Assembly: GCF_039555335.1 (NCBI RefSeq)
Contig: NC_092631.1
Location: 3,038,001-3,102,000, forward strand
Source of the DNA: Amphiura filiformis
Lineage: Eukaryota > Echinodermata > Ophiuroidea > Amphilepidida > Amphiuridae
Direction of reading: 5' to 3'
Length of the DNA stretch: 64,000 nt
Both the position numbers and the translations under genes were made by a program. This document shows positions 9,901 to 17,430 of this stretch, one piece after another. How positions within the stretch are numbered: the stretch's first letter is position 1; each line of letters starts with the position of its first letter. The notes beneath the pieces were generated by a model. That model was not told where the DNA came from. It saw only the letters and a list, made by a program, of their open reading frames with translations, and searched no databases.

Positions 9901-11596
9901 CTGCATCTGTTTGGAGCCGACATTGTCTACGTTGACGATGAAACATTTTGGAAACTCATCAAAGAGTTGCTGGAAAGGAGAAATAAAACAAATTACATCA
10001 AATTACCTGGACACTGAATTTTAGATCTACATCCAATTGCAGTTTGTAGTATGAATGAGTTTTATCTCTAGAGACAAATCAATTTGGATCAAATTAATTT
10101 ACAGCAATTAGTGGGTTTTTAGCGGGTTCGCCGTCGGACAAGTTTAGAACTGTCAAGCTTTCGTCAGGAGTAGCTCTGACTTCTTCAGGACAAAGTACCT
10201 AAGAATGAGACATGTAGACCGCTCCTTGTCTACTGATGACTCTGAAAAGAGTCGTTCACTGAAGACTGCCCCTTGTCAACAGAGAACAAGCAGATCTCGC
10301 CTATCTGCTAATATAAAGGTTTTGGTGGCTCTGAAAAGAGCCGTTCAATGAAGACTGCCCTTGTCTACAGAGAACTAGCAGATCTCGCCTATCTGCTAAT
10401 ATAAAGGTTTTGGTGGCTCTGAAAAGAGCCGTTTGCTGAAGACTGCCCCTTGTCTACAGAAACAAGCAGATCTCGCCTATCTGCTGAATTTGTAAGTTTT
10501 GGTGGCTCTGAAAAGAGCCGTTTGCTGAAGACTGCCCCTTGTCAACAGAAACAAGCAGATCTCGCCTATCTGCTGATTTTGTAAGTTTTGGTGGCTCTGA
10601 AAAGAGCCGTTCACTGAAGACTGCCCCTTGTCAACTGAAAACAAGCAGACCTCGCCTATCTGCTAAATTAAAGGTTTGTTCGCTCTGAGGAAGAGCTGTT
10701 TAATGAAGACTGCCCCTTGTCAACAGGTACTTTGTCCTGAAGAAGTCAGAGCTACTCCTGACGAAAGCTTGACAGTTCTAAACTTGTCCGACGGCGAACC
10801 CGCTAAAAATCCACTAATTGTTATGAATTCCCGTCGTAAAAGCCTATCCCACAATTAATTTACAGCGTTGCTAAAAAATGTTTTCACACATTTCACAGTT
10901 TGACATAGGCCCATAAATTCAACACCATTGAATGTGTTTGCTAAGAAACCTACAATTGCAAAATCATCACCCAGAAACTGCAACAATCTTAAACTCTTGT
11001 GGCATGCTTTCAATAACAATCATCATTATCCACTTCAATTTGATAAGAAAATGCTCTCCAAGCCCCCTCTCCCAGATTTCTTTCATAATCAGAGGTAAAA
11101 TAAGCAGGCTGGCTCTCGACTCTATGTATGCCCACCACTGGTTACCATAAAACAGCTCCTGGTTCTAGTAACATGACAGGAAGCTTTAACAGTCTTTTAT
11201 CTCCACTCCAGTCAGCAGCATTAGCTTTGATGTTTTTGTGTTCTATTGTGTTAGTTTAGCGTTACTTGGTGCACACTGTGCGTGTACATACTTTGATGCG
11301 CGCTATCAAAGTGGCGCATATATGTACACGCAATAAACAACTCTAAGCCAATGCAGCACACGCTGAACTTCAAAGCTAGTGCCACTGACTGGAGGTCTCA
11401 TGGCAGAATTATCTGAAATTCAATTATCTCATATTTACATGCCAGATTTTGAAAAGAACTCATAATTCATGGTTCATACAAAATCCAATCGACTGGCTCT
11501 ACTTTTTCTTATTCACAAAATTTTCACAATGTTATGACTTACGATGATCTTGAGGAAGTAGTTGGACTTCCAGGTTGCTTTGTCTTCCCTGGGCAT
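798..11596 (-). CDS. RPLP0: 60S acidic ribosomal protein P0 (uL10), partial gene: codons 1-264 in eight exons
   Basis: P0 anchors the ribosomal stalk: its N-terminal L10 domain binds the GTPase-associated centre of 28S rRNA, and its C-terminal helices bind P1/P2 dimers that recruit elongation factors. Joining exons 11596-11543, 9969-9870, 6527-6452, 5334-5247, 3973-3827, 3517-3409, 2355-2279 and 938-798 gives 792 nt (264 codons) in one open frame. Every border is GT-AG and all phases match. Recognisable P0 blocks are the start [14 protein letters not shown], then [82 protein letters not shown] and [15 protein letters not shown]. The family is about 315 residues long, so roughly 50 residues (hinge and acidic tail) must lie left of position 1. 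No frameshift or premature stop is seen. The gene is the probable host of four intronic RNAs. Family identity is certain; the orthologue name follows from it. Confidence 0.98.
1003..1180. repeat. GACTCG-word simple repeat
   Basis: A low-complexity stretch built from GACTCGA words on both strands, able to fold back. Similar words form the repeats near 29810 and 31525. Confidence 0.6.
1298..1654. mobile_element. Second palindromic TTAA MITE
   Basis: Same family as 103-462 and close to it in sequence. The left flank is TTAA; the right flank has decayed to TTAT. Lies in RPLP0 intron 7. Confidence 0.75.
2029..2160 (-). ncRNA. Intronic C/D-box-like snoRNA candidate, copy in intron 7
   Basis: 132 nt, sequence-identical to 3090-3221, with the same C and D boxes and hairpins. 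It lies about 1.1 kb upstream of the acceptor of coding exon 8. Expected to be released from the spliced intron if it is a genuine snoRNA. Confidence 0.6.
2279..2355 (-). CDS. RPLP0: RPLP0 coding exon 7 (residues 192-217)
   Basis: 77 nt with acceptor TATTTTGCAG and donor GTAAGT. Completes Val192, then reads [20 protein letters not shown] and KTVME. It ends in phase 0. Confidence 0.97.
3090..3221 (-). ncRNA. Intronic C/D-box-like snoRNA candidate, copy in intron 6
   Basis: 132 nt on the host strand. The terminal stem is GATGGT/ACCATC, with C box GTGATGA and D box CTGA. The central hairpin has AGTGCTA/TAGTGCT with two G-U pairs; the reverse complement would have two A-C mismatches there, so structure favours the minus strand. 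Identical to the copy at 2029-2160 over 175 bp including flanks. Confidence 0.6.
3409..3517 (-). CDS. RPLP0: RPLP0 coding exon 6 (residues 156-192)
   Basis: 109 nt with acceptor TTCAAACAG and donor GTGAGT. Contains [20 protein letters not shown] and [16 protein letters not shown]. It ends with the first base of codon 192 (Val). Confidence 0.97.
3827..3973 (-). CDS. RPLP0: RPLP0 coding exon 5 (residues 107-155)
   Basis: 147 nt, exactly 49 codons, with acceptor TTTTGTCAG and donor GTAAGC. Encodes [35 protein letters not shown] and [14 protein letters not shown]. This is the eukaryote/archaeal insertion domain of uL10. Confidence 0.97.
4156..4815. mobile_element. TTAA-flanked terminal-inverted-repeat element
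   Basis: About 660 bp in RPLP0 intron 4 with inverted ends of roughly 50 bp (AGGAAATCTGTACC and its complement), flanked by TTAA at 4152-4155 and 4816-4819. It contains a minus-strand frame of 116 codons (4318-4668) with no family I recognise, and an ATG in a strong context at about 4662 that opens only a short frame. Probably non-autonomous. Confidence 0.65.
5247..5334 (-). CDS. RPLP0: RPLP0 coding exon 4 (residues 77-106)
   Basis: 88 nt with acceptor CACCTCAG and donor GTAAGT. Reads [18 protein letters not shown] then [11 protein letters not shown], closing the L10 domain. It ends in phase 0. Confidence 0.97.
5913..6049 (-). ncRNA. Intronic C/D-box-like snoRNA candidate, copy in intron 3
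   Basis: 137 nt on the host strand. The terminal stem CAGTGGT/ACCACTG is 7 bp. The D box CTGA is intact and the C box is degenerate (TTATGA). The central stem is fully Watson-Crick here (AATGCTA/TAGCATT), where copies 1 and 2 use G-U pairs. The 3' hairpin is GCCTC/GAGGC. These are compensatory changes relative to the copy in intron 2, supporting selection on RNA structure. Confidence 0.6.
6452..6527 (-). CDS. RPLP0: RPLP0 coding exon 3 (residues 52-77)
   Basis: 76 nt with acceptor TTACTTCAG and donor GTAAGA. Contains [17 protein letters not shown], the rRNA-binding segment of the L10 fold. It starts with two bases of codon 52 and ends with two bases of codon 77 (Lys). Confidence 0.97.
6712..7224. 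mobile_element. PIF/Harbinger-like MITE with TTA target duplication
   Basis: The ends GGCTAATGAAAGTC and GACTTTCATTAGCC are inverted repeats that extend about 35 bp. TTA flanks both sides (6709-6711, 7225-7227), as in PIF/Harbinger insertions. A relative lies at 35329-35859. In RPLP0 intron 2. Confidence 0.65.
7231..7759. mobile_element. hAT-like MITE with 8-bp target duplication CCTTATGA
   Basis: 529 bp. The ends TAGGCACCGGAGTTTTGC and GCAAAACTCCGGTGCCTA are inverted. Identical 8-bp flanks CCTTATGA (7223-7230, 7760-7767) point to hAT-type transposition. The target overlaps the end of the neighbouring Harbinger-like element, so this insertion is younger. The interior is rich in CGCG words; no transposase is seen. 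Confidence 0.8.
8017..8150 (-). ncRNA. Intronic C/D-box-like snoRNA candidate, copy in intron 2
   Basis: 134 nt in RPLP0 intron 2, same strand as the host. The ends GTGGT and ACCAC pair. A GTGATGA C box follows the 5' stem, and CTGA (D box) precedes the 3' stem. Two internal hairpins are shared with the three other copies: a central one with upper stem TGCCA/TGGCA and loop GAAA, whose asymmetric bulge GAACCCAG is unchanged in all copies, and a 3' one (GCCTT/AAGGC). I do not recognise a known snoRNA and did not find a target. Confidence 0.6.
8372..9687. mobile_element. Outer terminal-inverted-repeat element interrupted by a hAT-like insertion
   Basis: The ends ATGCTTCCGTCAATTGCAAG and their exact complement lie at 8372 and 9687. 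The inverted match continues through GCCCGGCTACC. Without the inner 932-bp insertion and its duplication it is about 376 bp, GC-rich and full of CCCGGG/GGTACC words. Superfamily unclear. Confidence 0.65.
8456..9387. mobile_element. Second hAT-like element, 8-bp target duplication AATTACCA
   Basis: 932 bp with the same TAGGCACCGGAGTTT ends as 7231-7759. Flanked by AATTACCA on both sides (8448-8455, 9388-9395). It sits inside another inverted-repeat element (8372-9687). No transposase frame is recognised. Confidence 0.8.
9870..9969 (-). CDS. RPLP0: RPLP0 coding exon 2 (residues 19-52)
   Basis: 100 nt with acceptor TTTCCAG and donor GTAAGC. Reads [14 protein letters not shown] then [19 protein letters not shown], the core of the L10 domain. 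It ends with one base of codon 52, which the next exon completes as Thr. Confidence 0.97.
10106..10852. mobile_element. 747-bp element with 96-bp inverted repeats around a tandem array, 14-bp target duplication
   Basis: Inverted repeats of 96 bp at 10105-10200 and 10725-10820 (ends CAATTAGTGGG and complement) enclose six 89-bp units. A 14-bp direct repeat AATTAATTTACAGC flanks the whole (10092-10105, 10853-10866), leaving an asymmetric 32-bp tail on the right. A duplication of this length suggests target-primed retrotransposition rather than a cut-and-paste transposon (inference). A truncated copy of the same end lies at 61510-61568. Inserted in RPLP0 intron 1. Confidence 0.75.
10238..10698 (-). 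repeat. Six tandem 89-bp units carrying histone-type 3' stem-loops
   Basis: On the minus strand the units contain AACGGCTCTTTTCAGAGCC followed by ACCA, which matches the metazoan histone mRNA 3' stem-loop that SLBP binds. Stem-loops are at 10238-10253 (GACTCT variant), 10327-10342, 10415-10430, 10504-10519 and 10593-10608, with a degenerate one near 10682-10698. Spacing is 88-89 bp. Each unit also has the hairpin AGCAGAT/ATCTGCT and a CTTGT/ACAAG hairpin. No histone coding sequence is adjacent. Confidence 0.85.
11543..11596 (-). CDS. RPLP0: RPLP0 coding exon 1 (residues 1-18)
   Basis: Encodes [18 protein letters not shown], the invariant N-terminus of P0, starting at the ATG whose first base is 11596. 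The context AAG before ATG is acceptable. The donor GTAAGT follows base 11543 and the exon ends in phase 0. A T-rich stretch and TCAG about 30 nt upstream of the ATG (near 11627) could be an acceptor, so the 5' UTR is probably split by a further intron. Confidence 0.97.
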
Positions 11597-11846
11597 CTTG
11601 GTAGCACAAGGATAGTCGTTACTGACAATTTAAAGACAAAAGCTGAAAGATAGCAAGAAAAACAAACAAAATTGAAGTGTTTATTTGCCCATCACGAGTC
11701 CAGCAATAATTATAGACCCATTTGTTCTGCCTCTGCTGATCATGTACTAATGGGGGAGGGAACAGAAATATTAAAACTTTTCTCTCTGAGTGATTCATTA
11801 ATCTTGCTCTCTCTCTCTCATTGTTTTTCCAAGACACATGTCAATT

Positions 11847-11976
11847 GAGAGATTGCGATTTCCAAATATACATATCGAACGTACATGGAATCTATTCAAA
11901 ACCACTCTCCTGTGATGGGATTTTGAATAGATTCCAGTCCACGCACGTTCGATGCGTTTGGAAATCACAATCTCTT
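11847..11976. repeat. 130-bp foldback hairpin upstream of the RPLP0 start codon
   Basis: The arms GAGATTGCGATTTCCAAA and TTTGGAAATCACAATCTC pair, and the pairing continues through ATCGAACGTAC and GAATCTATTCAAAA to a short loop near 11910. Could be a small MITE or a hairpin RNA precursor. Confidence 0.6.
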
Positions 11977-12244
11977 TAAGATATTTTGCTTTGCACTTTT
12001 CTTTCTCCATTTCATTACGGAAAACAATGACGCAACGCATTATTTTAGCATGTTGAATTTAGAGCTGCACGACATAGGCTTTTTTAGTCTACTACGATTT
12101 ATTGGCGACTATAGCATCAAAGGTCAAAATTTACTTGAAGTTCACAGCACACTAATCAATGCTATTAAATCCTTTACTTTAAGCGTTTGCTTAAAACACA
12201 TTTGTATTAATGTTGGTTGTATTTATTTCTTGCTTCATTTTTGC

Positions 12245-12325
12245 CTGTATATTTTGTTAAGGCTCTGTGCTCTTTGTTAGAGCGCCATATAAGTGTTGTT
12301 TTTAAATAATAATAATAATAATACT
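12245..12325 (+). mobile_element. Probable LINE/SINE 3' tail
   Basis: A segment of the type GCTCTTTGTTAGAGCGCCATA followed by an (AAT)n run resembles the 3' end of CR1/L2-type retrotransposons, and the tail at 38850-38920 is alike. The upstream part (12050-12240) shows no protein I recognise. Confidence 0.4.
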
Positions 12326-13034
12326 TAATTCTAACTGCCAATAAAAGTAATAGGTTAAACTTTCACAAAGATCTTAGGCGGTAGCACAAATTCTTGGACA
12401 ATTTTTAGCACCTTTTAGACCCAGTCTCTACTTCTATTTATTTAATATCATGATTATTATTAATGAAAACTTATTTTGTTGTTTGTTGAACTTTTGCTGA
12501 ATAGTCGCCAATTCAAATGGCAATGTAATGTAGTAGTCGCGATTATCACCAAAATGTGACCCCTCAGCACAACTGAGCCCGAAGTCGCCAATCATCATTT
12601 TTGAGATATTCAACCAAAATATTCTGCTTGAAATTAGCTTTAAAATGATGTATATCATGTCTATAGTACTTGACATTTAAGTAGTGAAAAATCAATAAAA
12701 CAGTCAATAAATCCTTTGTTTCCTATTGTTTATTGTTAAGTTCAATGGAGCATATCTCAATAGTGGCACTGGCGACATCCGGGCTCAGTTGTGCTGAGGG
12801 GTCACAAATAGTCACGGCAGTGAGGGTATTGGCGATTTAGTTGTGCAGGCCTATAGCTATGAATTATTGAATCGCAACGATGTCAACGAATAAATTTGGA
12901 CACTACTATATCAATCGGCTGGACTAAAAACATGAGAAGACGTATAGACAACTTGGCCATGTTGGCAGTGCTGTCTGCTGAAATTCATGAATTTGGTACA
13001 AAAATATACAGTTGGCATGATGGATGGTCGGGCC

Positions 13035-14977
13035 TAGTTCGAATAAACAGACCCAGAACAAAATATTAATTTCTGACATGATCGTGTTCTGGGTCTGAAC
13101 TGTTTCCATTCGAAATCTTGATGGCAAATTGGACAAAAGAAGCACATGGTCCTACTTCACCGTTTTTTAATCCCCTATTCATGTTGCGTGAATCACTCTA
13201 TTGTGGATCATCATTTTGATACTTGTCTTGAGTATTTGGACAAGCGGAACAGTTTTGACAGGCCCTTTGTCTACCTCTCTGCTTGTAAACAAACGAGGAG
13301 GCAGGGCATAGGAAAAATATTTCCTGTCTGGGAACTTAAACTATGTTGCTTTAAATTTTCTGTGAAATTCGCGAGCGCCTTGTCGCTCGCCCTTAACGTT
13401 TGGGGTCAAGGGGCTCAAAAGGCCTAAAAAGCTCATGGATTTTAGACTTTTAAAGTAAGAAATCAACATTCTGAGGCTCTAATTCAGGCATGGGAGTGGG
13501 CTTTGATAAAAAAAACCTCTGAAATATTATCCATGTGGGTCGAGGAGGCAGAGCTCCTGCGGGGGTCGAGGGGGCAGAGCCCTCCGCAGGGGTCGAGCCC
13601 AGGCGATTTTAGCAGATTAAGCACCCCAAAAGAGGCCATATGAGGTCGAAATTGTCCTCCTCGCCGAATACGAAAGCAGCGTAATAGTATGGCACTAGGT
13701 CGGGCCCGGCGCGGGGGATAAATTGATCAATCGGATCATGGATGGGCGACCGCTGCGCTGAATATTATAGCGATATCTGCATATTTTGCGACATTAATTA
13801 AACTGTATTATTTATGTATAAACTAATTTGTAATTTTTGTTATCAAATGTTTGCCAGTTTCTTTAAACCTCTCGACTTTTCATGTTTGATTAAGGCTAAA
13901 TAAAAAAAATAAACATGTTTCACATCCCCTCCCGCTTCCTTTTTTGAGGTTTCTTCAATTTTATTTTTATTTTTTGAAATTCTGTTCTAACTTTTCAAAA
14001 AATATGTCTAAGAAGTAGAGATGCTTTCTATTGGCATTGCCGTGCTAATATTATTACAAGAAACACTTTTATATGGTTTTGTGATAGTTAGAGGGGCCTA
14101 TCTCTCACTAGCCCGAGGTACTCACACCTCCGTCACTACGATTTCCACTGTCCTTCTCCGTACGAAGGTCTGAGACTCCTGAGCATATCTGGTCCAGGGT
14201 ACACATAAAATACCACTTTTCTCATAAATACCACTTCCTACCATTCCTCACGTGAAAATGAGACTTAAACAAAACATATTTGGTGCATGTTAAGTAAATT
14301 TTCAGCACATTTGAGGATGTAAAAGACCAGACTTGCGACTGTTATCGTCGCCGTGTTTTGAATTCTTCCTATAAATAGATGCCATCAGTGTGACGTCATC
14401 ACCGCGACGTGACTTCACGGTGCCCCATTTTTACATACATATGGAACTCATGGCCCCTAGTGAGGAAGGAACAGGGCCATGGCCCATGATGTTTCGGGCT
14501 AAATCTCTCACATGCTCAGAACAAGAAATATAAAAAAGAGGCCTCCTCCTTTTTCCAGGCATTATTGTATGCGCTAAAATAGCTCTAATTTAGGGTATTC
14601 ACACCGATTTTTGCGATAAAAATAAAAATCCCCCTCTTCCTCCTTTTTTTTCAAAAACCCGTACGTGAAACCAGTGCCGTACTATTACGCTGACTTTCGT
14701 GATTCGGCGAGGAGGGCGATTTCGACCTCCTGGATAGTTTACAAACAGAGAGGTCGCCAAAAAACCGTTCCGCTTGTCCAAACACTCAAGTATCAGAAGG
14801 ATGGTCCACAATAGCGTGATTCACGTAACCTGAATAGGGATTAAAAAGCTGTCACGTAGAACCATGTGCTTCTATTGTCCAATTTGCCATCAAGATTTCA
14901 TATGGAAACAGTTCAGACCCAGTACACGATCATGTCAGAAATTAATATTTTGTTCTGGGTCTGATTATTCGGACTAA
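13035..14977. mobile_element. 1.9-kb foldback DNA element with ~280-bp inverted ends
   Basis: Bases 13035-13320 are an imperfect inverted copy of 14700-14977. Shared landmarks are CAGACCCAGAACAAAATATT, TGACATGATCGTG, CAAATTGGACAA and GGACAAGCGGAAC. The interior (GGGGTCGAGGGGGCAGAG words) has no recognised frame. The superfamily was not determined because no clear target duplication is seen. It would lie in the RPLP0 leader intron if the TOP start at 15289 is right. Confidence 0.7.
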
Positions 14978-15265
14978 CGTGAAACATGTTTTTATTTTAC
15001 TTGCTACTTGGCCTATAATGTACTAAATCGAATAGGCAAGGCTGTCGAATTCTACTCTCATGCTCTGCATGACGGGCGTCTTTCTTTCCTTCGATATTCA
15101 GGCGCAAAATTTCATATGATCAGCAGTGATTTTGATTTTTATTCAAGTGGTTTAGGAATCTAGTTTATATTCTTAATAAATAGTTGTTAACAAATTGACC
15201 AAATTTAGCCAAAAGAAGCCTAAAATGGGCAATTTTCTTCCACGATTGCCGCACACATGGCATAC

Positions 15266-15289
15266 CTTGCGAAATTTATTGCGGAAAGG
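15266..15289 (-). promoter_or_regulatory. RPLP0: Candidate RPLP0 5'TOP start and untranslated first exon
   Basis: On the minus strand a C followed by a pyrimidine run (CCTTTCC) begins a 24-nt segment that ends AAG before a good donor (GTATGCC). This is the layout of a vertebrate or invertebrate ribosomal-protein first exon: 5'TOP, a very short untranslated exon, then an intron. Immediately upstream is TGACGTGACGTC, overlapping CRE/ATF-type motifs. If correct, the leader intron runs from 15265 to about 11628 and contains the foldback element at 13035-14977. This is inferred from motifs only; a nearer start cannot be excluded. Confidence 0.4.
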
Positions 15290-15558
15290 ACGTCACGTCA
15301 TCAGACGTGCCAACTTATCGGTAATGATCATCATTCTCCATACGACGTTTGATCAACTCAATAGGAATACGCCGAGCAATTGGTATCTCGACTTCAGCTA
15401 TGAGGCTATCGTAAAAAAGAGCACAGCAATTTTCTTTCTAACGCATTGTCATGGGGTACCAGTGGTAACGCATTGTCATGGGGTACCAGGGGTACCAGTG
15501 GTAACTTGATTACATTTCATTTACTTTCATGACCATTTTCAGTATTCACCACTGAGTA

Positions 15559-16145
15559 CCGTAAAATGGGGTAACTTTGGGCACTTTTCAGAGTTTTTAA
15601 ACCACTGCTTCCAAACAAAACCAATTATATTTCTAATTAACTCTTTTTTGTGACATTAGGGTTCCCTTCTACACCTTGAAGTTGAAAAAGATTTTTTAAT
15701 AATTTTGTAAGGGTGCCCTAGGGGTTCAAAATGACCTGACCAAAGTTACCCCGCCTTTGGGGCAACTTTGGTCACAGTATTACATTCCATGAAGGAAAAA
15801 AATCAAAAAAATTGATCTTCGCTGAATATGGGCAAGTTGTTGTTTTTTGTGACATTTGACACCTTGCAAAATTAATCAAACGCACATCCTTGCTCACAAA
15901 TATCGATTTTTATTTTTTCTGAAAAAATGTAAAAAAATGCTGATTTTGGTCAAAAATCCCGCTTTTTTTGTAAATTTCAAGAAAAATACAAATGAGCGAC
16001 TATTATTTCTTCCAAACATATTTCTTAACAAATTGACACCAAATATGACTAAAAACAATATTGCTGTACGAAAATATGACCATTTAAAAAAATATATTTG
16101 ACCGACCAAAGTTACCCCGCTGACCGAAGTTACCCCATTTTACGG
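15559..16145. mobile_element. Tc1/mariner-type MITE
   Basis: 587 bp with the ends CCGTAAAATGGGGTAACTTT and complement, flanked by TA on both sides. Internal repeats of GGTAACTTTGGTCA/accaaagttaccccg type extend the inverted ends. No transposase. Confidence 0.75.
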
Positions 16146-16147
16146 TA

Positions 16148-17430
16148 CACATAATTAGGGCTAGTATTATTGCACTTATGCTTGCATATGTTTAGGCGTA
16201 CTAAAACCTCTTTCCTTGTTGGCCAAATTTGCAGCTGCAGTCACAATCAAAAAAAAAAATCAAAAGCAATCTTTCTTTCCGAATAAACTATAAGGAGCTG
16301 ATATGCCCACTGAGTGATAATTTCTTGAGTCAGGCTTCGTAAATATATGGAAGAAAAGAGGGTAGCCTACCGGTATATCACCAAAACTCCAAATTTGGCC
16401 AAACACGGAAAAAATGACTGAAGTTGCACAAAATTGTGTAAACTTTGTTTAACGTTTCACAAAGGTTATAATAAAAATTGTGCAGAATTGCATAAACTGG
16501 ATGTTGGATGTTGAATAAGTTTGGGCCACTTTGGGCATTGCACAAGTTTAGTAACTTCTGAAGTTATTTTGCAGCGGTTTTTTTTAACAAGTTTGGTAGT
16601 AGGCCTACAGCTGCTAAGCTAAATTATTGTGCACTTTGTGATAAAAGCATGAGTGTCCACACATGAAGTACATGAAAATGCTCCAATCTTGTCAACAGAT
16701 ACACCAAATTATTCACCTGATCACAAGGATTTCAAAAATGTATAGTTTGTGCTATCTATGACCTATCGTTACAGAGTTATTCTTAAAACAAACTATGAGC
16801 CTTTTTTTCCAGTGTAGGCCTAAAGTGTTTCAATTTTTTCACTTGTTTAGGATCATTCTATAACTATAATATGAAATGCAACATCTTTATTTCAAAAATA
16901 AATACAAGTTTAGTACATCAGAATCCCAGGCCGTATAAAATTAATGTCTTGGTTCTCATCCCCTTCCGCCTCAATTTCTGGGATTCGTCAGATTATTTTT
17001 TAGATTTTTCACATTTTTTTAGACTTTGGAATACTTTCGGAAAACTTTATACATTATAAGTAAGTTTATTTGAGAACATGGATCACTTCCAAAACTTGAT
17101 GTGGTACACTATACAGGGTTTTATCCCTCAGAATCTCACATTTAAAAACAAAAAGGGACTCCTCCTCCTTTTCTCGGGCACTGTTGAAAAAGACCAAAAA
17201 TACTATATACATTGCTAATTTTACATTGGAAAAATCATCAATTCATGAAATTCCTCTGGACAAGAACCAAAACATTAATTTTTATACGACCGTATGATTT
17301 TCCATCAGCTTATTTCTTGAAAATATGTTGATTGCATTATCTACATTAAAAAGCATGGCACATTTCATTGTGGTTCTTGTATATTCGGTTGATTAAAATA
17401 ATTGATTGCAGTATAGCTACATTTATGAGG
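16148..17430. other. Intergenic, no feature recognised
   Basis: AT-rich sequence without a convincing gene, RNA or complete element. Short chance frames only. Confidence 0.5.

Noticed and set aside
10231..10270. CTGATGA near the first tandem unit, suggesting a hammerhead ribozyme
   Set aside because: The conserved GAAA and third stem are absent, and the other units lack CTGATGA.
10238..10698. A histone gene near the stem-loops
   Set aside because: No histone coding sequence is within reach on either strand; the stem-loops are inside a mobile element.
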